Part shown: positions 1 to 7,975 of the stretch, piece after piece
Layout: every line of letters begins with the position of its first letter
How positions within the stretch are numbered: the first letter of the stretch is position 1
Origin: Arenicella sp.
GTDB taxonomy: Bacteria; Pseudomonadota; Gammaproteobacteria; Arenicellales; Arenicellaceae
Length of the DNA: 16,035 nt
Assembly (NCBI GenBank): GCA_023299895.1
Contig: JALZWI010000055.1
Location: 1-16,035 of the forward strand
Reading direction: 5' to 3'
Program-made: the position numbers and the translations under genes
The notes under the pieces: generated by a model
Seen by the model: the letters and a program-made list of their open reading frames with translations, nothing else
Databases searched by the model: none
Told to the model about the DNA's origin: nothing

Positions 1-19
1 ATGACCATGGAGGGTCAAA

Positions 20-1153
20 ATGGATACAAAGCAAAATCATAAACAGTTGGCTTGGTTAAGCTTAGCTCGCGATACTCGTTTTTCTATTCTGCAAAAGCAT
101 CAATTGCTGAGCAATTTTTCTTGTCCAACACAGATTTATGAAACACAGTATAGAGATTTGTGTAATTTGCTTGGCTGGCAGGCAAATAGTCAAAAAAACA
201 CAAAGTTTCACGCCAACCTAGATAATGGATTAAAGCAAGATTTAGTTTGGTTACGCAATCCCAATAATCACCTAGTATGTTGGGGTAATCAATATTATCC
301 GGACTTGCTCGCACAAATATCTGATCCGCCTATTTGTCTATTTGCCAGCGGTGATTTACAGCTTTTATTGGAACCAAAGATATCCGTGGTTGGTAGCCGA
401 CGTCCAACACCGGTAGGCGCAAAACTAACTAACTCGATAGCGGCGAATTTGGCTCGTCTTGGAATAGTAATCAGTAGCGGCATGGCGCTGGGAATTGATG
501 CTATTTCTCATCAAGCCGCATTGTCAATTAATGAACCAACGATTGCTGTCATGGGCTGTGGCTTGGACATTATTTCGCCGGCTAGGCATCGTGTATTATT
601 TGAAAAGATTGTCCAACATGGGCTAGTTCTGTCAGAGTATCCATTAGGGTATCCCGCGTCAAAATACACATTTCCGCAACGAAATCGAATTGTCAGTGGT
701 TTGAGTTATGGTGTGGTTATTGTCGAAGCTGCGGATAAAAGTGGGACGATAATCACAGCTCGTTTGGCAATGGAACAGAACAGAGAAGTGTTTGTGGTGC
801 CAGGATCCCCCATTAATCCTCAATATACTGGGAGCCATAGACTGATTAAGCAAGGCGCAAACTTAGTAACAGGTGTTGAAGATATACTATCTGAGTTAAG
901 TCAAAAATTGCAAATGGTGCTTGATGTCAATGCTCACAAAGGTGAGACTCAGGGTTCGGCCATAGAAAAAGTAGACAAACATATGATTAAATACCCAGTA
1001 TTGAAGCATATAGATTATGAACCAACGACTATCAATCAGATAATCTCAGACAGCGGATTGACTGCGAGTGAAGTTTCCTCCATGCTATTAATTCTAGAAG
1101 TTGAGGGTTTGGTGACTGCTGGACAAGATGGTAGTTATTTGCGAGTTTGCTAA
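20..1153 (+). CDS. dprA: DNA-processing protein DprA (Smf), RecA loader for transforming DNA
   Basis: DprA binds single-stranded DNA entering the cytoplasm during natural transformation and loads RecA on it. The 377-residue protein has the family layout: a weakly conserved N-terminal part (about 1-110), a Rossmann-like core with VGSRRPTPVG (124-133), SGMALGIDAISHQAAL (153-168), PQRNRIVSG (219-227) and SGTIITARLAMEQNREVFVVPG (241-262), and a C-terminal winged-helix-like domain (about 325-375, ending EVEGLVTAGQDGSYLRV). The length is usual for proteobacterial DprA. The ATG at 20 is chosen because a purine-rich GGAGGG (9-14) lies just upstream and it fits the family N-terminus. smg follows 29 bases later on the same strand, suggesting co-transcription. 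The 19 bases before the gene are too short to show what precedes it. No damage or frameshift is visible. Confident call. Confidence 0.96.
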   Translation: MDTKQNHKQLAWLSLARDTRFSILQKHQLLSNFSCPTQIYETQYRDLCNLLGWQANSQKNTKFHANLDNGLKQDLVWLRNPNNHLVCWGNQYYPDLLAQISDPPICLFASGDLQLLLEPKISVVGSRRPTPVGAKLTNSIAANLARLGIVISSGMALGIDAISHQAALSINEPTIAVMGCGLDIISPARHRVLFEKIVQHGLVLSEYPLGYPASKYTFPQRNRIVSGLSYGVVIVEAADKSGTIITARLAMEQNREVFVVPGSPINPQYTGSHRLIKQGANLVTGVEDILSELSQKLQMVLDVNAHKGETQGSAIEKVDKHMIKYPVLKHIDYEPTTINQIISDSGLTASEVSSMLLILEVEGLVTAGQDGSYLRVC

Positions 1154-1182
1154 AATGAATATTGATTAATGGGGCTAGTTAT

Positions 1183-1665
1183 ATGAAAGAAGATATGTTG
1201 GAAGTACTCATTTATTTGTTTCAAAACTATATTGTAGATGGTGCTTCATTGGATTCAGGTCAAGATGAATTAACTGAAGAGCTGGTTGGGGCGGGTTTTG
1301 ATGGCGAACAAATTGATAAAGCATTTGTATGGCTAGAGGAATTGCTAGAAGTTTGTGAGCAAGATGCATCCCAACAAGCACAACAGACGCGGACGTCAGT
1401 ACGAATTTATACTAATGACGAAGCCGCAATATTGAAAATAGCTGGCCAATCCCTATTAACACGTTTAACTAATGCCAGTGTTCTGGATCAGTTCTCTCGT
1501 GAAATGGTAATTGATCGTGTGATGGCCCTTGATTCGCTCGATGTTAATATTGAACATATTAAGTGGGTGGTATTAATGGTGTTAAGCAATCAGCCTGGGT
1601 TTGCCGATATTGCTGAATGGGCAGAAGTTGTTGTCAGCGAAGAAACTGCTCCAGTTATTCATTAG
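1183..1665 (+). CDS. smg: Smg family protein (DUF494), function unknown
   Basis: A 160-residue Smg protein, a conserved proteobacterial family of unknown biochemical role that is typically encoded next to dprA. It matches E. coli Smg from end to end: an opening MLEVLIYLFQNYI, a middle GFDGEQIDKAFVWLEELL, then REMVIDRVMALDSLDVNIEHIKWVVLMVLSNQPG before a short acidic tail. It is acidic and soluble, with no signal peptide or membrane segment. I take the ATG at 1183 because GGGG (1171-1174) lies 8 bases before it. The ATG at 1195 (MLEVL) aligns with the E. coli start and is possible too. A TTG at 1164-side of the same frame (1162) is a weaker choice. The gene follows dprA closely, and a weak hairpin with a T-run lies downstream before topA. 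Confidence 0.92.
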   Translation: MKEDMLEVLIYLFQNYIVDGASLDSGQDELTEELVGAGFDGEQIDKAFVWLEELLEVCEQDASQQAQQTRTSVRIYTNDEAAILKIAGQSLLTRLTNASVLDQFSREMVIDRVMALDSLDVNIEHIKWVVLMVLSNQPGFADIAEWAEVVVSEETAPVIH

Positions 1666-1688
1666 CTTGTGCTGTTAATTTTAGCCTC

Positions 1689-1715
1689 AGCGATTATTCA
1701 GCGTTGCTATTTTTT
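1689..1715 (+). terminator. weak candidate terminator after smg
   Basis: AGCGA (1689-1693) can pair with TTGCT (1704-1708), including one G-U pair, and ATTTTTT (1709-1715) follows directly. The stem is only 5-6 bp, so this is at best a partial terminator ending the dprA-smg transcript before topA. Confidence 0.3.
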
Positions 1716-1750
1716 GGTGAGTTAGTAGGTCTGCGTGCTTGATGCATCGT

Positions 1751-1812
1751 ATAAATAAAATAAAAAATTCAGATCATAAATATAATTAAAACATTCATTT
1801 TTTAGCATTTAA
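1751..1812 (+). promoter_or_regulatory. AT-rich leader with possible topA promoter
   Basis: The 159 bases between smg and topA become extremely AT-rich from about 1751. A perfect TATAAT lies at 1781-1786, about 39 bases before the topA start, but no good -35 hexamer stands 16-18 bases upstream of it. A second candidate, TATAAA, is at 1750-1755. Family knowledge says topA promoters often respond to supercoiling, and an AT-rich region would suit that, but nothing here proves it. No Shine-Dalgarno sequence precedes the topA ATG. Confidence 0.28.
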
Positions 1813-1824
1813 GTTTAATCAATC

Positions 1825-4530
1825 ATGGCGAAATCTTTAGTAATCGTAGAGTCCCCGGCAAAAGCCAAGACTATCAATAAATACCTAGGTAATGACTTTA
1901 TTGTCAAATCTAGTGTTGGCCACATTCGTGATTTACCAACGAGTGGTGGTGATAAAAAACCAATCGACACCAAAGAGCGAGCCCGCCAAGCGGCCATTAC
2001 TCGTAAGCTATCGCCAGCAAAGAAAATAATACACAAGCAAAAAAAGAGCCGCGAGCAGCTCATTAAACGCATGGGCATCAACCCTGAAAAAAATTGGGAA
2101 GCGCGTTACGAAATACTGCCTGGTAAAGAGAAAGTCGTTGCTGAACTGGTTAAGCTAGCAAAGGACGCCGACATTATCTATCTCGCGACTGATATGGATA
2201 GAGAGGGTGAGGCAATTGCTTGGCATTTACAAGAAGCGATTGGTGGTGACCCAACGCGATATCGCCGTGTAGTCTTTAATGAAATCACAAAAACCGCAAT
2301 ACAGGCAGCGTTTGAAAAGCCTGGTCCAGTCGATATGCACCGCGTGGAAGCACAACAAGCGCGACGATTTTTAGATCGTGTCGTTGGCTATATGGTGTCT
2401 CCTTTGTTATGGGCTAAAATTGCACGTGGTTTGTCTGCTGGCCGGGTACAGTCTGTCGCGCTGAGATTAGTTGTTGAGCGTGAGCGAGAGATTCGTGCTT
2501 TTATTCCAGATGAATACTGGGATATTTTTGCCGACTTGAAATTAAAGGCATCAGACTTGGTTAAGTTTGAAGTAAAGCGCCATTTAGGCGCAGCATTTAA
2601 GCCGGTAAACCAAGAGCAAGCAGACACAGCGGTTGCGGAACTTAAAGACGCGCGTTATGTTATCTCTGATGTCAAAGAAAAGCCAACAACAGCCAAACCA
2701 AACGCGCCTTTTATTACCTCTACTTTGCAACAAGCTGCGAGCACACGTTTAGGCTTTGGCGTTAAAAAAACAATGATGTTGGCGCAACGCTTGTATGAAG
2801 CGGGCTATATCACCTACATGAGGACGGATTCGACCAATTTAAGTAATGATGCAGTGAATGATTGTCGAAACTATATCGAAAAAGAATTCGGTCAAAAGTA
2901 TCTGCCTGAGGCGCCAATCTCTTACTCAAGCAAAGAAGGCGCGCAGGAAGCGCATGAGGCGATTCGCCCATCCAACGTGACTGTTGAACCTAACCATGTT
3001 GGCAAAGTTGACCGAGATGCTGAGCGTTTATATAACTTAATTTGGCGCCAATTTGTTGCGTGCCAAATGAATAAAGCAAAGTTTTTGAGCACCAGTGTGG
3101 TGCTTAGCGCTGGTGATTATGAGTTGCGTACTAGTGGTCGCGTTATTGTCTTCGATGGCTATCAAAAAGTATTGCCGCCGGTAAGTAAAAAAGATGATGG
3201 CGGAGTATTGCCGGCCATGAAGGTAGGTGAAATTTTAAGCTTAGAAGAGTTAATGCCCACACAACATTTCACTAAGCCACCAGCTCGCTTTACAGAAGCA
3301 AGTTTGGTTAAAGAACTTGAAAAAATAGGCATTGGCAGACCATCGACCTATGCATCTATTATTTCTACAATTCAAGATCGTGGTTATGTTCAAGTTGAAA
3401 ACCGTCGTTTCTATGCGCAAAAAATGGGTGACATTGTTACCGAACGTTTAGTTGAAAGTTTTGATGAATTGATGGACTACAGTTTTACCGCCAAGATGGA
3501 AGATTTATTGGATCAAGTCGCCCGTGGCAAGAAAAATTGGCGCAATTTGTTAGACGAGTTTTATAGTAACTTTTCGGCAACATTGCTCAAAGCACAAAAT
3601 GATGAAGATGGTGGTATGCGGACGAATGAGCCGACGGCAACTGACATCGAATGTCCAAAATGTAATCGATTGATGCAGGTACGTACTGGTAGTACTGGGG
3701 TTTTTCTAGGTTGTTCGGGCTATATATTGCCACCCAAAGAGCGTTGCAAGCAAACCATGAATCTTGTCGCCGGTGATGAGGCAGTTAACGCCGACGAAGA
3801 CGACGAGGCCGAAGCGAAGTTATTAATCAAAAAGCACCATTGTAAAATTTGTAATGTTGCGATGGACAGTTACCTCTTGGATGAAGCACGAAAATTATAC
3901 ATCTGTGGTAATAATCCAGATTGTGCGGGTTTTGAAGTTGAGGCGGGTGCTTTTAAAATCAAAGGTTATGACGGACCACTTTTAGACTGCGATAAGTGCG
4001 GCAGTGAAATGCAACTCAAGAACGGTCGCTTTGGTAAGTACTTTGGTTGTACCAGTGAAGACTGTAAAAATACTCGTAAGTTATTGCGAAGTGGCGAAGC
4101 AGCTCCTCCCAAGATGGATCCTGTGCCAATGCCAGAGCTTAAATGTATAAAAGTGGATGACCACTATATTTTACGTGACGGCGCGTCAGGCTTATTTTTA
4201 GCAGCCAGTGCATTTCCAAAGAACCGCGAAATACGTGCGCCTTTGGTGGCTGAATTATTGCCGCACAAAGATGAAATAGATCCAAAGTACAATTTTATTT
4301 TTAGTGCGCCTGTTGCAGATGAAGACGGTGTTCCAACGGTCATTCGTTATAGTCGTAAGACTAAAGAAATTTATGTACAGTCCGAAGAAGAGGGCAAGAC
4401 CACAGGTTGGAAAGCCTTTTTTGATCAGGGTCGCTGGCAGATAGTTGACGGCAAAAAGGCCAAAAAAGTCACTAAGAAAAAAACTAAAAAAAAGGCGAAG
4501 AAGAAAACGATTAAAAAAACAGTCTCGTAA
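1825..4530 (+). CDS. topA: DNA topoisomerase I (type IA, omega protein)
   Basis: TopA relaxes negative supercoils by cutting one DNA strand through a 5'-phosphotyrosine link. At 901 residues it is slightly longer than E. coli TopA (865). The TOPRIM domain has [17 protein letters not shown] with Glu9 and the DMDREGE acidic cluster (Asp123, Asp125, Glu127). The catalytic Tyr is Tyr331 in [20 protein letters not shown] (188-196), [10 protein letters not shown] (201-210) and [20 protein letters not shown] (502-521) are all intact. Three C4 zinc fingers follow: Cys610/613/630/641, Cys673/676/694/700 and Cys722/725/742/747. A further zinc-ribbon-like domain (about 770-870) lacks the cysteine set. 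Relative to E. coli it has about 12 extra basic residues near position 45-75 and an added Lys/Thr-rich tail (877-900). The ATG at 1825 gives the standard N-terminus [11 protein letters not shown], though no clear Shine-Dalgarno is visible. Essential in many bacteria. Confidence 0.98.
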   Translation: MAKSLVIVESPAKAKTINKYLGNDFIVKSSVGHIRDLPTSGGDKKPIDTKERARQAAITRKLSPAKKIIHKQKKSREQLIKRMGINPEKNWEARYEILPGKEKVVAELVKLAKDADIIYLATDMDREGEAIAWHLQEAIGGDPTRYRRVVFNEITKTAIQAAFEKPGPVDMHRVEAQQARRFLDRVVGYMVSPLLWAKIARGLSAGRVQSVALRLVVEREREIRAFIPDEYWDIFADLKLKASDLVKFEVKRHLGAAFKPVNQEQADTAVAELKDARYVISDVKEKPTTAKPNAPFITSTLQQAASTRLGFGVKKTMMLAQRLYEAGYITYMRTDSTNLSNDAVNDCRNYIEKEFGQKYLPEAPISYSSKEGAQEAHEAIRPSNVTVEPNHVGKVDRDAERLYNLIWRQFVACQMNKAKFLSTSVVLSAGDYELRTSGRVIVFDGYQKVLPPVSKKDDGGVLPAMKVGEILSLEELMPTQHFTKPPARFTEASLVKELEKIGIGRPSTYASIISTIQDRGYVQVENRRFYAQKMGDIVTERLVESFDELMDYSFTAKMEDLLDQVARGKKNWRNLLDEFYSNFSATLLKAQNDEDGGMRTNEPTATDIECPKCNRLMQVRTGSTGVFLGCSGYILPPKERCKQTMNLVAGDEAVNADEDDEAEAKLLIKKHHCKICNVAMDSYLLDEARKLYICGNNPDCAGFEVEAGAFKIKGYDGPLLDCDKCGSEMQLKNGRFGKYFGCTSEDCKNTRKLLRSGEAAPPKMDPVPMPELKCIKVDDHYILRDGASGLFLAASAFPKNREIRAPLVAELLPHKDEIDPKYNFIFSAPVADEDGVPTVIRYSRKTKEIYVQSEEEGKTTGWKAFFDQGRWQIVDGKKAKKVTKKKTKKKAKKKTIKKTVS

Positions 4531-4545
4531 TCTTGCGACTGTTTT
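4513..4545. terminator. bidirectional intrinsic terminator overlapping the topA stop codon
   Basis: AAAACAGTC (4516-4524) and GACTGTTTT (4537-4545) form a perfect 9-bp stem with a 12-base loop. The A-run on the left (4513-4519) becomes a run of seven Us on the minus-strand transcript, giving a textbook terminator for the dehydrogenase gene. On the plus strand the stem ends in UUUU, serving topA less strongly. The topA stop codon (4528-4530) lies in the loop, so the left arm is coding sequence. Confidence 0.62.
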
Positions 4546-4563
4546 AAATTGACTTTGCCAGTT

Positions 4564-5235
4564 TTAGTAAGGGATGTTGCTTCCATCCCAATTAAAAAAC
4601 TGGCCACTTTGTTGCCTGGACATGGATTGCATGACTTTGCTAATGCGAGCGGCTGATTGTTCCGGTGTGTAGTATTTTTCTAACTTGATATTGTTGGCAA
4701 ATGGAGCGGATAAGCTGCCCATCGTCGTACCAGGATGTATTGCAATGATGTTGGCATTTGGGTTGCTACGTGAAACTTCAATTGCACTCGTTTTTATCAG
4801 CATATTTAACGCTGCTTTTGAGCTTCGATATCCATACCATCCACCCAGTTCATTATCGTTAATGCTGCCTACCATGGCACTCAAACATGCGAACACTGAA
4901 GGAGTATCGCGACTTAATAAAGGTACGAACTTCTGTATACATAGCATGGGCAAGATACTATTGACTCTAAAATAGTGCGCTAGTCGTTCTGCATCTATGT
5001 CCTTAAGGTTTTTCTCTGGGCGCACAACATCATCGTGTAAGGTGCCGATGCAGCAAATAATGACTTCGAAGTGCCCCAATTTATTTAAGCGTTTAAAGTG
5101 AGCTGACAAGCTGGCGCTAGAGTAATCAGTATCTGTTTGAGATAAGGTTTCCACTGTCTTGGTCTTACTCAATTCTTTCACCATTGCTGCACCAATTGCA
5201 CCGTTACTGCCAATCACTAATGCATTTGTTTTAAT
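4564..5235 (-). CDS. short-chain dehydrogenase/reductase (SDR), probable AUU start
   Basis: A single-domain Rossmann-fold NAD(P)-dependent oxidoreductase of the short, C-factor-like SDR type; its substrate cannot be read from sequence. With the start at 5235 it has 223 residues: the cofactor motif GSNGAIG (9-15), Asn92, and a catalytic Ser119, Tyr136, Lys140 set (Tyr-Arg-Ser-Ser-Lys). The ending FNWDGSNIPY is typical of this subgroup. The start needs care. The first conventional codon, GTG at 5217, would cut into the first beta strand just before the glycine motif. Six codons upstream an ATT (5235-5233) gives MKTNALVIGSNGAIG, a proper SDR N-terminus, and has AGGAG (5246-5242) at a 6-base spacing. 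An in-frame TGA lies five codons further up, and no ATG, GTG or TTG lies between. A frameshift at the very 5' end is the alternative. Convergent with topA, divergent from the DUF6435 gene. Confidence 0.88.
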   Translation of the reverse strand: MKTNALVIGSNGAIGAAMVKELSKTKTVETLSQTDTDYSSASLSAHFKRLNKLGHFEVIICCIGTLHDDVVRPEKNLKDIDAERLAHYFRVNSILPMLCIQKFVPLLSRDTPSVFACLSAMVGSINDNELGGWYGYRSSKAALNMLIKTSAIEVSRSNPNANIIAIHPGTTMGSLSAPFANNIKLEKYYTPEQSAARISKVMQSMSRQQSGQFFNWDGSNIPY

Positions 5236-5265
5236 CGTCTTCTCCTGTCATTGTCGTTACCCTTT
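5231..5265 (-). promoter_or_regulatory. leader mini-ORF and tandem ribosome binding sites before the SDR gene
   Basis: On the minus strand AAAGGG (5265-5260) is followed 8 bases later by ATG (5251-5249), opening a six-codon ORF (Met-Thr-Gly-Glu-Asp-Asp, stop at 5233-5231). Inside it lies AGGAG (5246-5242), placed correctly for the ATT at 5235-5233. The mini-ORF stop overlaps that ATT (ATTAA), an arrangement that would allow translational coupling. It could also be the remains of a normal start displaced by one base, because the ATG is 16 bases from the ATT. Confidence 0.4.
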
Positions 5266-5303
5266 GCATAATGATAAGATATTTGATGTATCTACAAGTG
5301 AAA

Positions 5304-5335
5304 TTGACAAAATATTTTGGCGCTAGCGCTATAGT
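5304..5335 (+). promoter_or_regulatory. possible promoter of the DUF6435 gene
   Basis: A perfect TTGACA (5304-5309) and a good -10, TATAGT (5330-5335), point toward the small gene, but the spacer is 20 bases, longer than the usual 16-18. The palindrome GCGCTAGCGC lies in the spacer and abuts the -10, so it could be an operator. This placement also argues that the region is promoter rather than an N-terminal extension of the small protein. Confidence 0.35.
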
Positions 5336-5366
5336 CCAAGTCTCATTAACTAATGAGGCTGACAAC

Positions 5367-5537
5367 ATGCTTTCACTATTAAAAAAAGACCCTGCCAAAC
5401 AGCTCAATAAAGCTTATCAAGCAATACTTGAGCAAGCTATGCAGGCTCAACGCAAAGGTGATATTAAGTTGTATTCTGAGCTCACTGATAAAGCCGAGGG
5501 CGTGCTCAAGAAACTAGAAGAATATAAATTAGGTTAG
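5367..5537 (+). CDS. DUF6435 family small protein
   Basis: A 56-residue charged, probably helical protein beginning MLSLLKKDPAKQLNKAY and continuing AILEQAMQAQRKGDIKLYSELTDKAE. This resembles the small proteobacterial DUF6435 family, of unknown function; the family name is from memory. There is no signal peptide or membrane segment. The frame stays open upstream to 5271, but the ATG at 5367 is preferred. TGAGG (5354-5358) lies 8 bases before it, the family's short length fits, and the upstream stretch carries promoter-like elements. It stands alone between a divergent dehydrogenase gene and lpxO on the opposite strand. A hairpin with a T-run begins at its stop codon. Confidence 0.8.
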   Translation: MLSLLKKDPAKQLNKAYQAILEQAMQAQRKGDIKLYSELTDKAEGVLKKLEEYKLG

Positions 5538-5575
5538 CTCAGCGTGCTGTTGCTACTTAGGTTGCCTGAGCTTTT
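5536..5575 (+). terminator. probable terminator of the DUF6435 gene
   Basis: AGCTCAG (5536-5542) pairs perfectly with CTGAGCT (5566-5572) and TTTT ends at 5575. The 7-bp stem begins inside the stop codon. The loop is long (23 bases), which lowers confidence. Confidence 0.42.
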
Positions 5576-5647
5576 AGTAGACAATCATGGAGTCGTACAG
5601 CATAGGTAATTCTATTGGCTTTAGCTGAATGATGAAAGAGAGCAGAC

Positions 5648-6550
5648 CTAGAAAAAAACTGTGTAAATAATGATCGCGGCAAGCCCATACTTAAGGGCTT
5701 TATAGACTGGTTTATTCCATTTTTTAATGCGACGTGAAATGCGTCGTATTCCATATACTTTCTCAAAAGCTTGATTGATTAAGCCTACTCGCTCGCTCTC
5801 TTCATTCTGGGTCGCCGAGGCTTTTATTAATTTGTCGCTCACCCAGTGACTCATTTTATTGGCCCACCCAAATTTTAAAGGGCGATGTATATCCGCAAAT
5901 AGGATAATTCGTTCCTGATCGGTTTGATTATGGGCTTCGTGAATAAATGTCTCGTCAAATAATAAGTCGTCACCATCACGCCAGCTATGAATTTCTTCAT
6001 CAACTTTTATATAACAGCGGTCGTCATTAGGTGTGACAAGTCCAAGGTGATAACGCAGTGCACCCGGATAAGGGTCTCTGTGTGGCGTTAGTTTGCCTCC
6101 AGGCGGTAATTTGGCAAACATAGCGGCCTTGATGCTGGGTGCTTGTTTTAACAATGCCACGGTATTCGGACATTTGTTGGTGGCTGAGGGAAGGTAATCG
6201 TCATACCACTTAAGATAAAATCGTGTCCAACCGTAGCGAAAAAAAGAATTAAAGCCTGCATCATTGAGCTTTTCAGAGGCTTTTATGTCACCGTTATCAG
6301 CTAATGCCACGGCCTCATCACGAATGATCTCCCAGTTTTCTTTAAGAAACTTTAGATCAGTAATTTGGCCAGGCTCGTGCATGGCTTGGTTAGGAAATAG
6401 ACTCAGCCTATTAATGAAAAAATTGTAAGGTGCAAGATAGTTTGTGTGGGTCAATATTTGGCGTGACCACGGAAAACGACGCTTGCCACGGTAATGCATA
6501 TCGGCAATGGCAATAGCATAAAGAAAAAAAACAAACGTTCCAAAAGACAT
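5648..6550 (-). CDS. lpxO: LpxO-type aspartyl/asparaginyl beta-hydroxylase, probable lipid A 2-hydroxylase
   Basis: LpxO enzymes are Fe(II)/2-oxoglutarate dioxygenases that place a 2-hydroxyl on a secondary acyl chain of lipid A at the inner membrane. The 300-residue protein shows the family core: LPPGGKLTPHRDPYPGALRYHLGLV (148-172, iron ligand His157), NDDRCYIKVD, SWRDGDDLLFDETFIHEAHN (second ligand His204) and Arg214 in the QERIILF stretch for 2-oxoglutarate. An N-terminal hydrophobic segment (about 3-17) and a C-terminal one (about 286-300), the latter after a basic helix (269-280), would anchor it to the membrane. The strong RYHLGLVTPNDDRC match favours LpxO over a generic AspH-like protein, but the substrate is inferred. 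ATG at 6550, with a weak Shine-Dalgarno and a promoter-like -10 about 40 bases upstream. Monocistronic by layout. Confidence 0.87.
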   Translation of the reverse strand: MSFGTFVFFLYAIAIADMHYRGKRRFPWSRQILTHTNYLAPYNFFINRLSLFPNQAMHEPGQITDLKFLKENWEIIRDEAVALADNGDIKASEKLNDAGFNSFFRYGWTRFYLKWYDDYLPSATNKCPNTVALLKQAPSIKAAMFAKLPPGGKLTPHRDPYPGALRYHLGLVTPNDDRCYIKVDEEIHSWRDGDDLLFDETFIHEAHNQTDQERIILFADIHRPLKFGWANKMSHWVSDKLIKASATQNEESERVGLINQAFEKVYGIRRISRRIKKWNKPVYKALKYGLAAIIIYTVFF

Positions 6551-6589
6551 AATATCAATCTGATGTATAGATTTAACAGCTTATCCTGA

Positions 6590-6598
6590 ATTATAGCA
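6590..6598 (-). promoter_or_regulatory. extended -10 promoter for lpxO
   Basis: The minus strand reads TGCTATAAT (6598-6590), a perfect -10 with the TGn extension. No good -35 is visible, which such promoters tolerate. Transcription would start near 6583, leaving a leader of about 33 bases before the lpxO ATG. Confidence 0.5.
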
Positions 6599-6748
6599 AA
6601 ATATGTAAACCTTATCTTTAAACTTTAGCTTGAGACAGTCAAACAAGAATCGAGTGTTGACCGTAATTTTTGAGATAAGGAAAAAGCTAAGCTAGACACC
6701 TATTTCTAAAAAATAGTTGAAAAAACTCGCGTGCCCATTTACTCAGCA

Positions 6749-6763
6749 TGATAATGATTTTCG
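6749..6763. promoter_or_regulatory. Fur-box-like sequence
   Basis: TGATAATGATTTTCG agrees with 12 of the 14 defined positions of the 7-1-7 Fur motif TGATAATNATTATCA. It lies in the 246-base gap between lpxO and the MFS gene, about 150 bases upstream of the proposed lpxO -10 and just past the MFS stop, so its target is unclear and chance is possible. Confidence 0.25.
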
Positions 6764-6796
6764 GTCGAGTCACGTTAGCACAGCAACTTTTTGCTA

Positions 6797-7975
6797 CTAA
6801 GCTTGTTTAAACTTTAGGAGGCCAACACAGGCAAGCCATGAACACGTCGCAACGAGTGCGATCCAGATAACACCAATCCAGTTTAGATTAAATAACACCC
6901 AACCAGCTGCAAAGGCTGCGATGGCTTGAAAGGTGAAGACGGAGAAGTCATTGGCGGCTTGTACTTTGAATTTCTCTTCTTCATTGTAAGATTTAGGCAA
7001 TATTGAGGTACTAGTGATAAATATAAAATTCCAACCGAGCCCTAACAGAACCAACGCCCACCAGTAATGTAATACGCTTTGATCGAACATCGCGATACCA
7101 CACACTAACAAATACAAACCGAACCCAGTGATAATCAGGCTGGTTGAGAAGCCGCGTTTTAACAGATACCCAGACAGTAAGGAGGGTAGAAACATCGCTA
7201 TAATGTGAGACTGAATAACAAGCGTAGTATGGCTCAAGCTGTGCTCATTGACCTCATGCATACTGATTGGCGTAGCGGTCATTACAAAGGCCATCACGCC
7301 ATAACCAATGGCGGCTGATCCAGCGGCTAAAATAAACAGAGGTTGTTTGATGATGGGCCATAAATTTCGTTTAGGTTGGCTGTGATCGGCCGGTCGTATT
7401 GGTAAGTCACGATATTGTGTTAACAATATTAGTAAAGCAAGCGTCAGTGCGCCGGCGGCAAGCAAAAACGAACCAGAATATATGCCGATTGATGGCATTA
7501 AATCACGCCCGTAAGAACCTAACGCTGGCCCTAAAATAGCGGCTAACAAATTAGCCAATAAACCCAGAGTCAAACCATCCGCGGTTTGTGTACTGCTATT
7601 GGCATTTTCCATAATGATAAAGCGACCCTGTTGAATAAAGGCAGCGTTAAAACCAATCATAATAGAAGCGACAATAAACACTGAAAACTGTTGATTAGCG
7701 GCCGCCAAATAAGCCAGTAAAAGTCCCGAGATAGCCGTCAGACCACCAATGGCGAGGCCTTTTTTTCGACCTACTTTTTGCATAATCAGGGCTGCAGGTA
7801 TAGAAGCGGCTGCAGTACCAACAACCATCATCGCCAACGGCAGAGTGGCTAGCTTAGGATCAGGCGTGATCTTGCTTCCTAACAATCCTGCAACTAAAAC
7901 CATCATTGAGGTCGCTGCAAAATTTAGCGACATGACCATCGCTAATACATAAATATTTTTAGGCAGATTTAGCAC
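6797..7975 (-). CDS. MFS transporter, substrate unknown
   Basis: A 392-residue major facilitator superfamily protein with about 12 hydrophobic segments spread over its whole length. The loop between segments 2 and 3 holds the MFS signature MQKVGRKKG (65-73). The N-terminus LPKNIYVLAMVMSLNFAATSMMVLVAGLLG resembles a group of uncharacterised proteobacterial MFS carriers, and no substrate can be assigned. The start is GTG at 7975, inside the last codons of the upstream HIT gene: the frames overlap by 7 bases (7969-7975), so translation is probably coupled. The next in-frame ATG codons would remove part of the first membrane segment. No Shine-Dalgarno stands out. No strong terminator follows its stop codon. 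Confidence 0.87.
   Translation of the reverse strand: MLNLPKNIYVLAMVMSLNFAATSMMVLVAGLLGSKITPDPKLATLPLAMMVVGTAAASIPAALIMQKVGRKKGLAIGGLTAISGLLLAYLAAANQQFSVFIVASIMIGFNAAFIQQGRFIIMENANSSTQTADGLTLGLLANLLAAILGPALGSYGRDLMPSIGIYSGSFLLAAGALTLALLILLTQYRDLPIRPADHSQPKRNLWPIIKQPLFILAAGSAAIGYGVMAFVMTATPISMHEVNEHSLSHTTLVIQSHIIAMFLPSLLSGYLLKRGFSTSLIITGFGLYLLVCGIAMFDQSVLHYWWALVLLGLGWNFIFITSTSILPKSYNEEEKFKVQAANDFSVFTFQAIAAFAAGWVLFNLNWIGVIWIALVATCSWLACVGLLKFKQA

Noticed and set aside
1..19. ATG codons before dprA as an alternative start or upstream gene.
   Set aside because: They are out of frame with dprA and too close to the edge to tell anything; the TGA at 2-4 could end an upstream gene but cannot be shown.
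4685..4975. A plus-strand open frame inside the SDR gene.
   Set aside because: The opposite strand has a full SDR with all catalytic residues, so this is an antisense shadow.
5262..5282. ATAATGATAAGATA as a Fur-box-like site upstream of the SDR gene.
   Set aside because: Only the left half resembles the motif; the right half does not.
5271..5366. A 32-residue N-terminal extension of the DUF6435 protein.
   Set aside because: It covers a TTGACA/TATAGT promoter-like pair, while the ATG at 5367 has its own ribosome binding site and gives the family length.
6700..6716. CTATTT-N5-AAATAG hairpin as terminator of the MFS gene.
   Set aside because: The stem is A/T only and no U-run follows on the minus strand.
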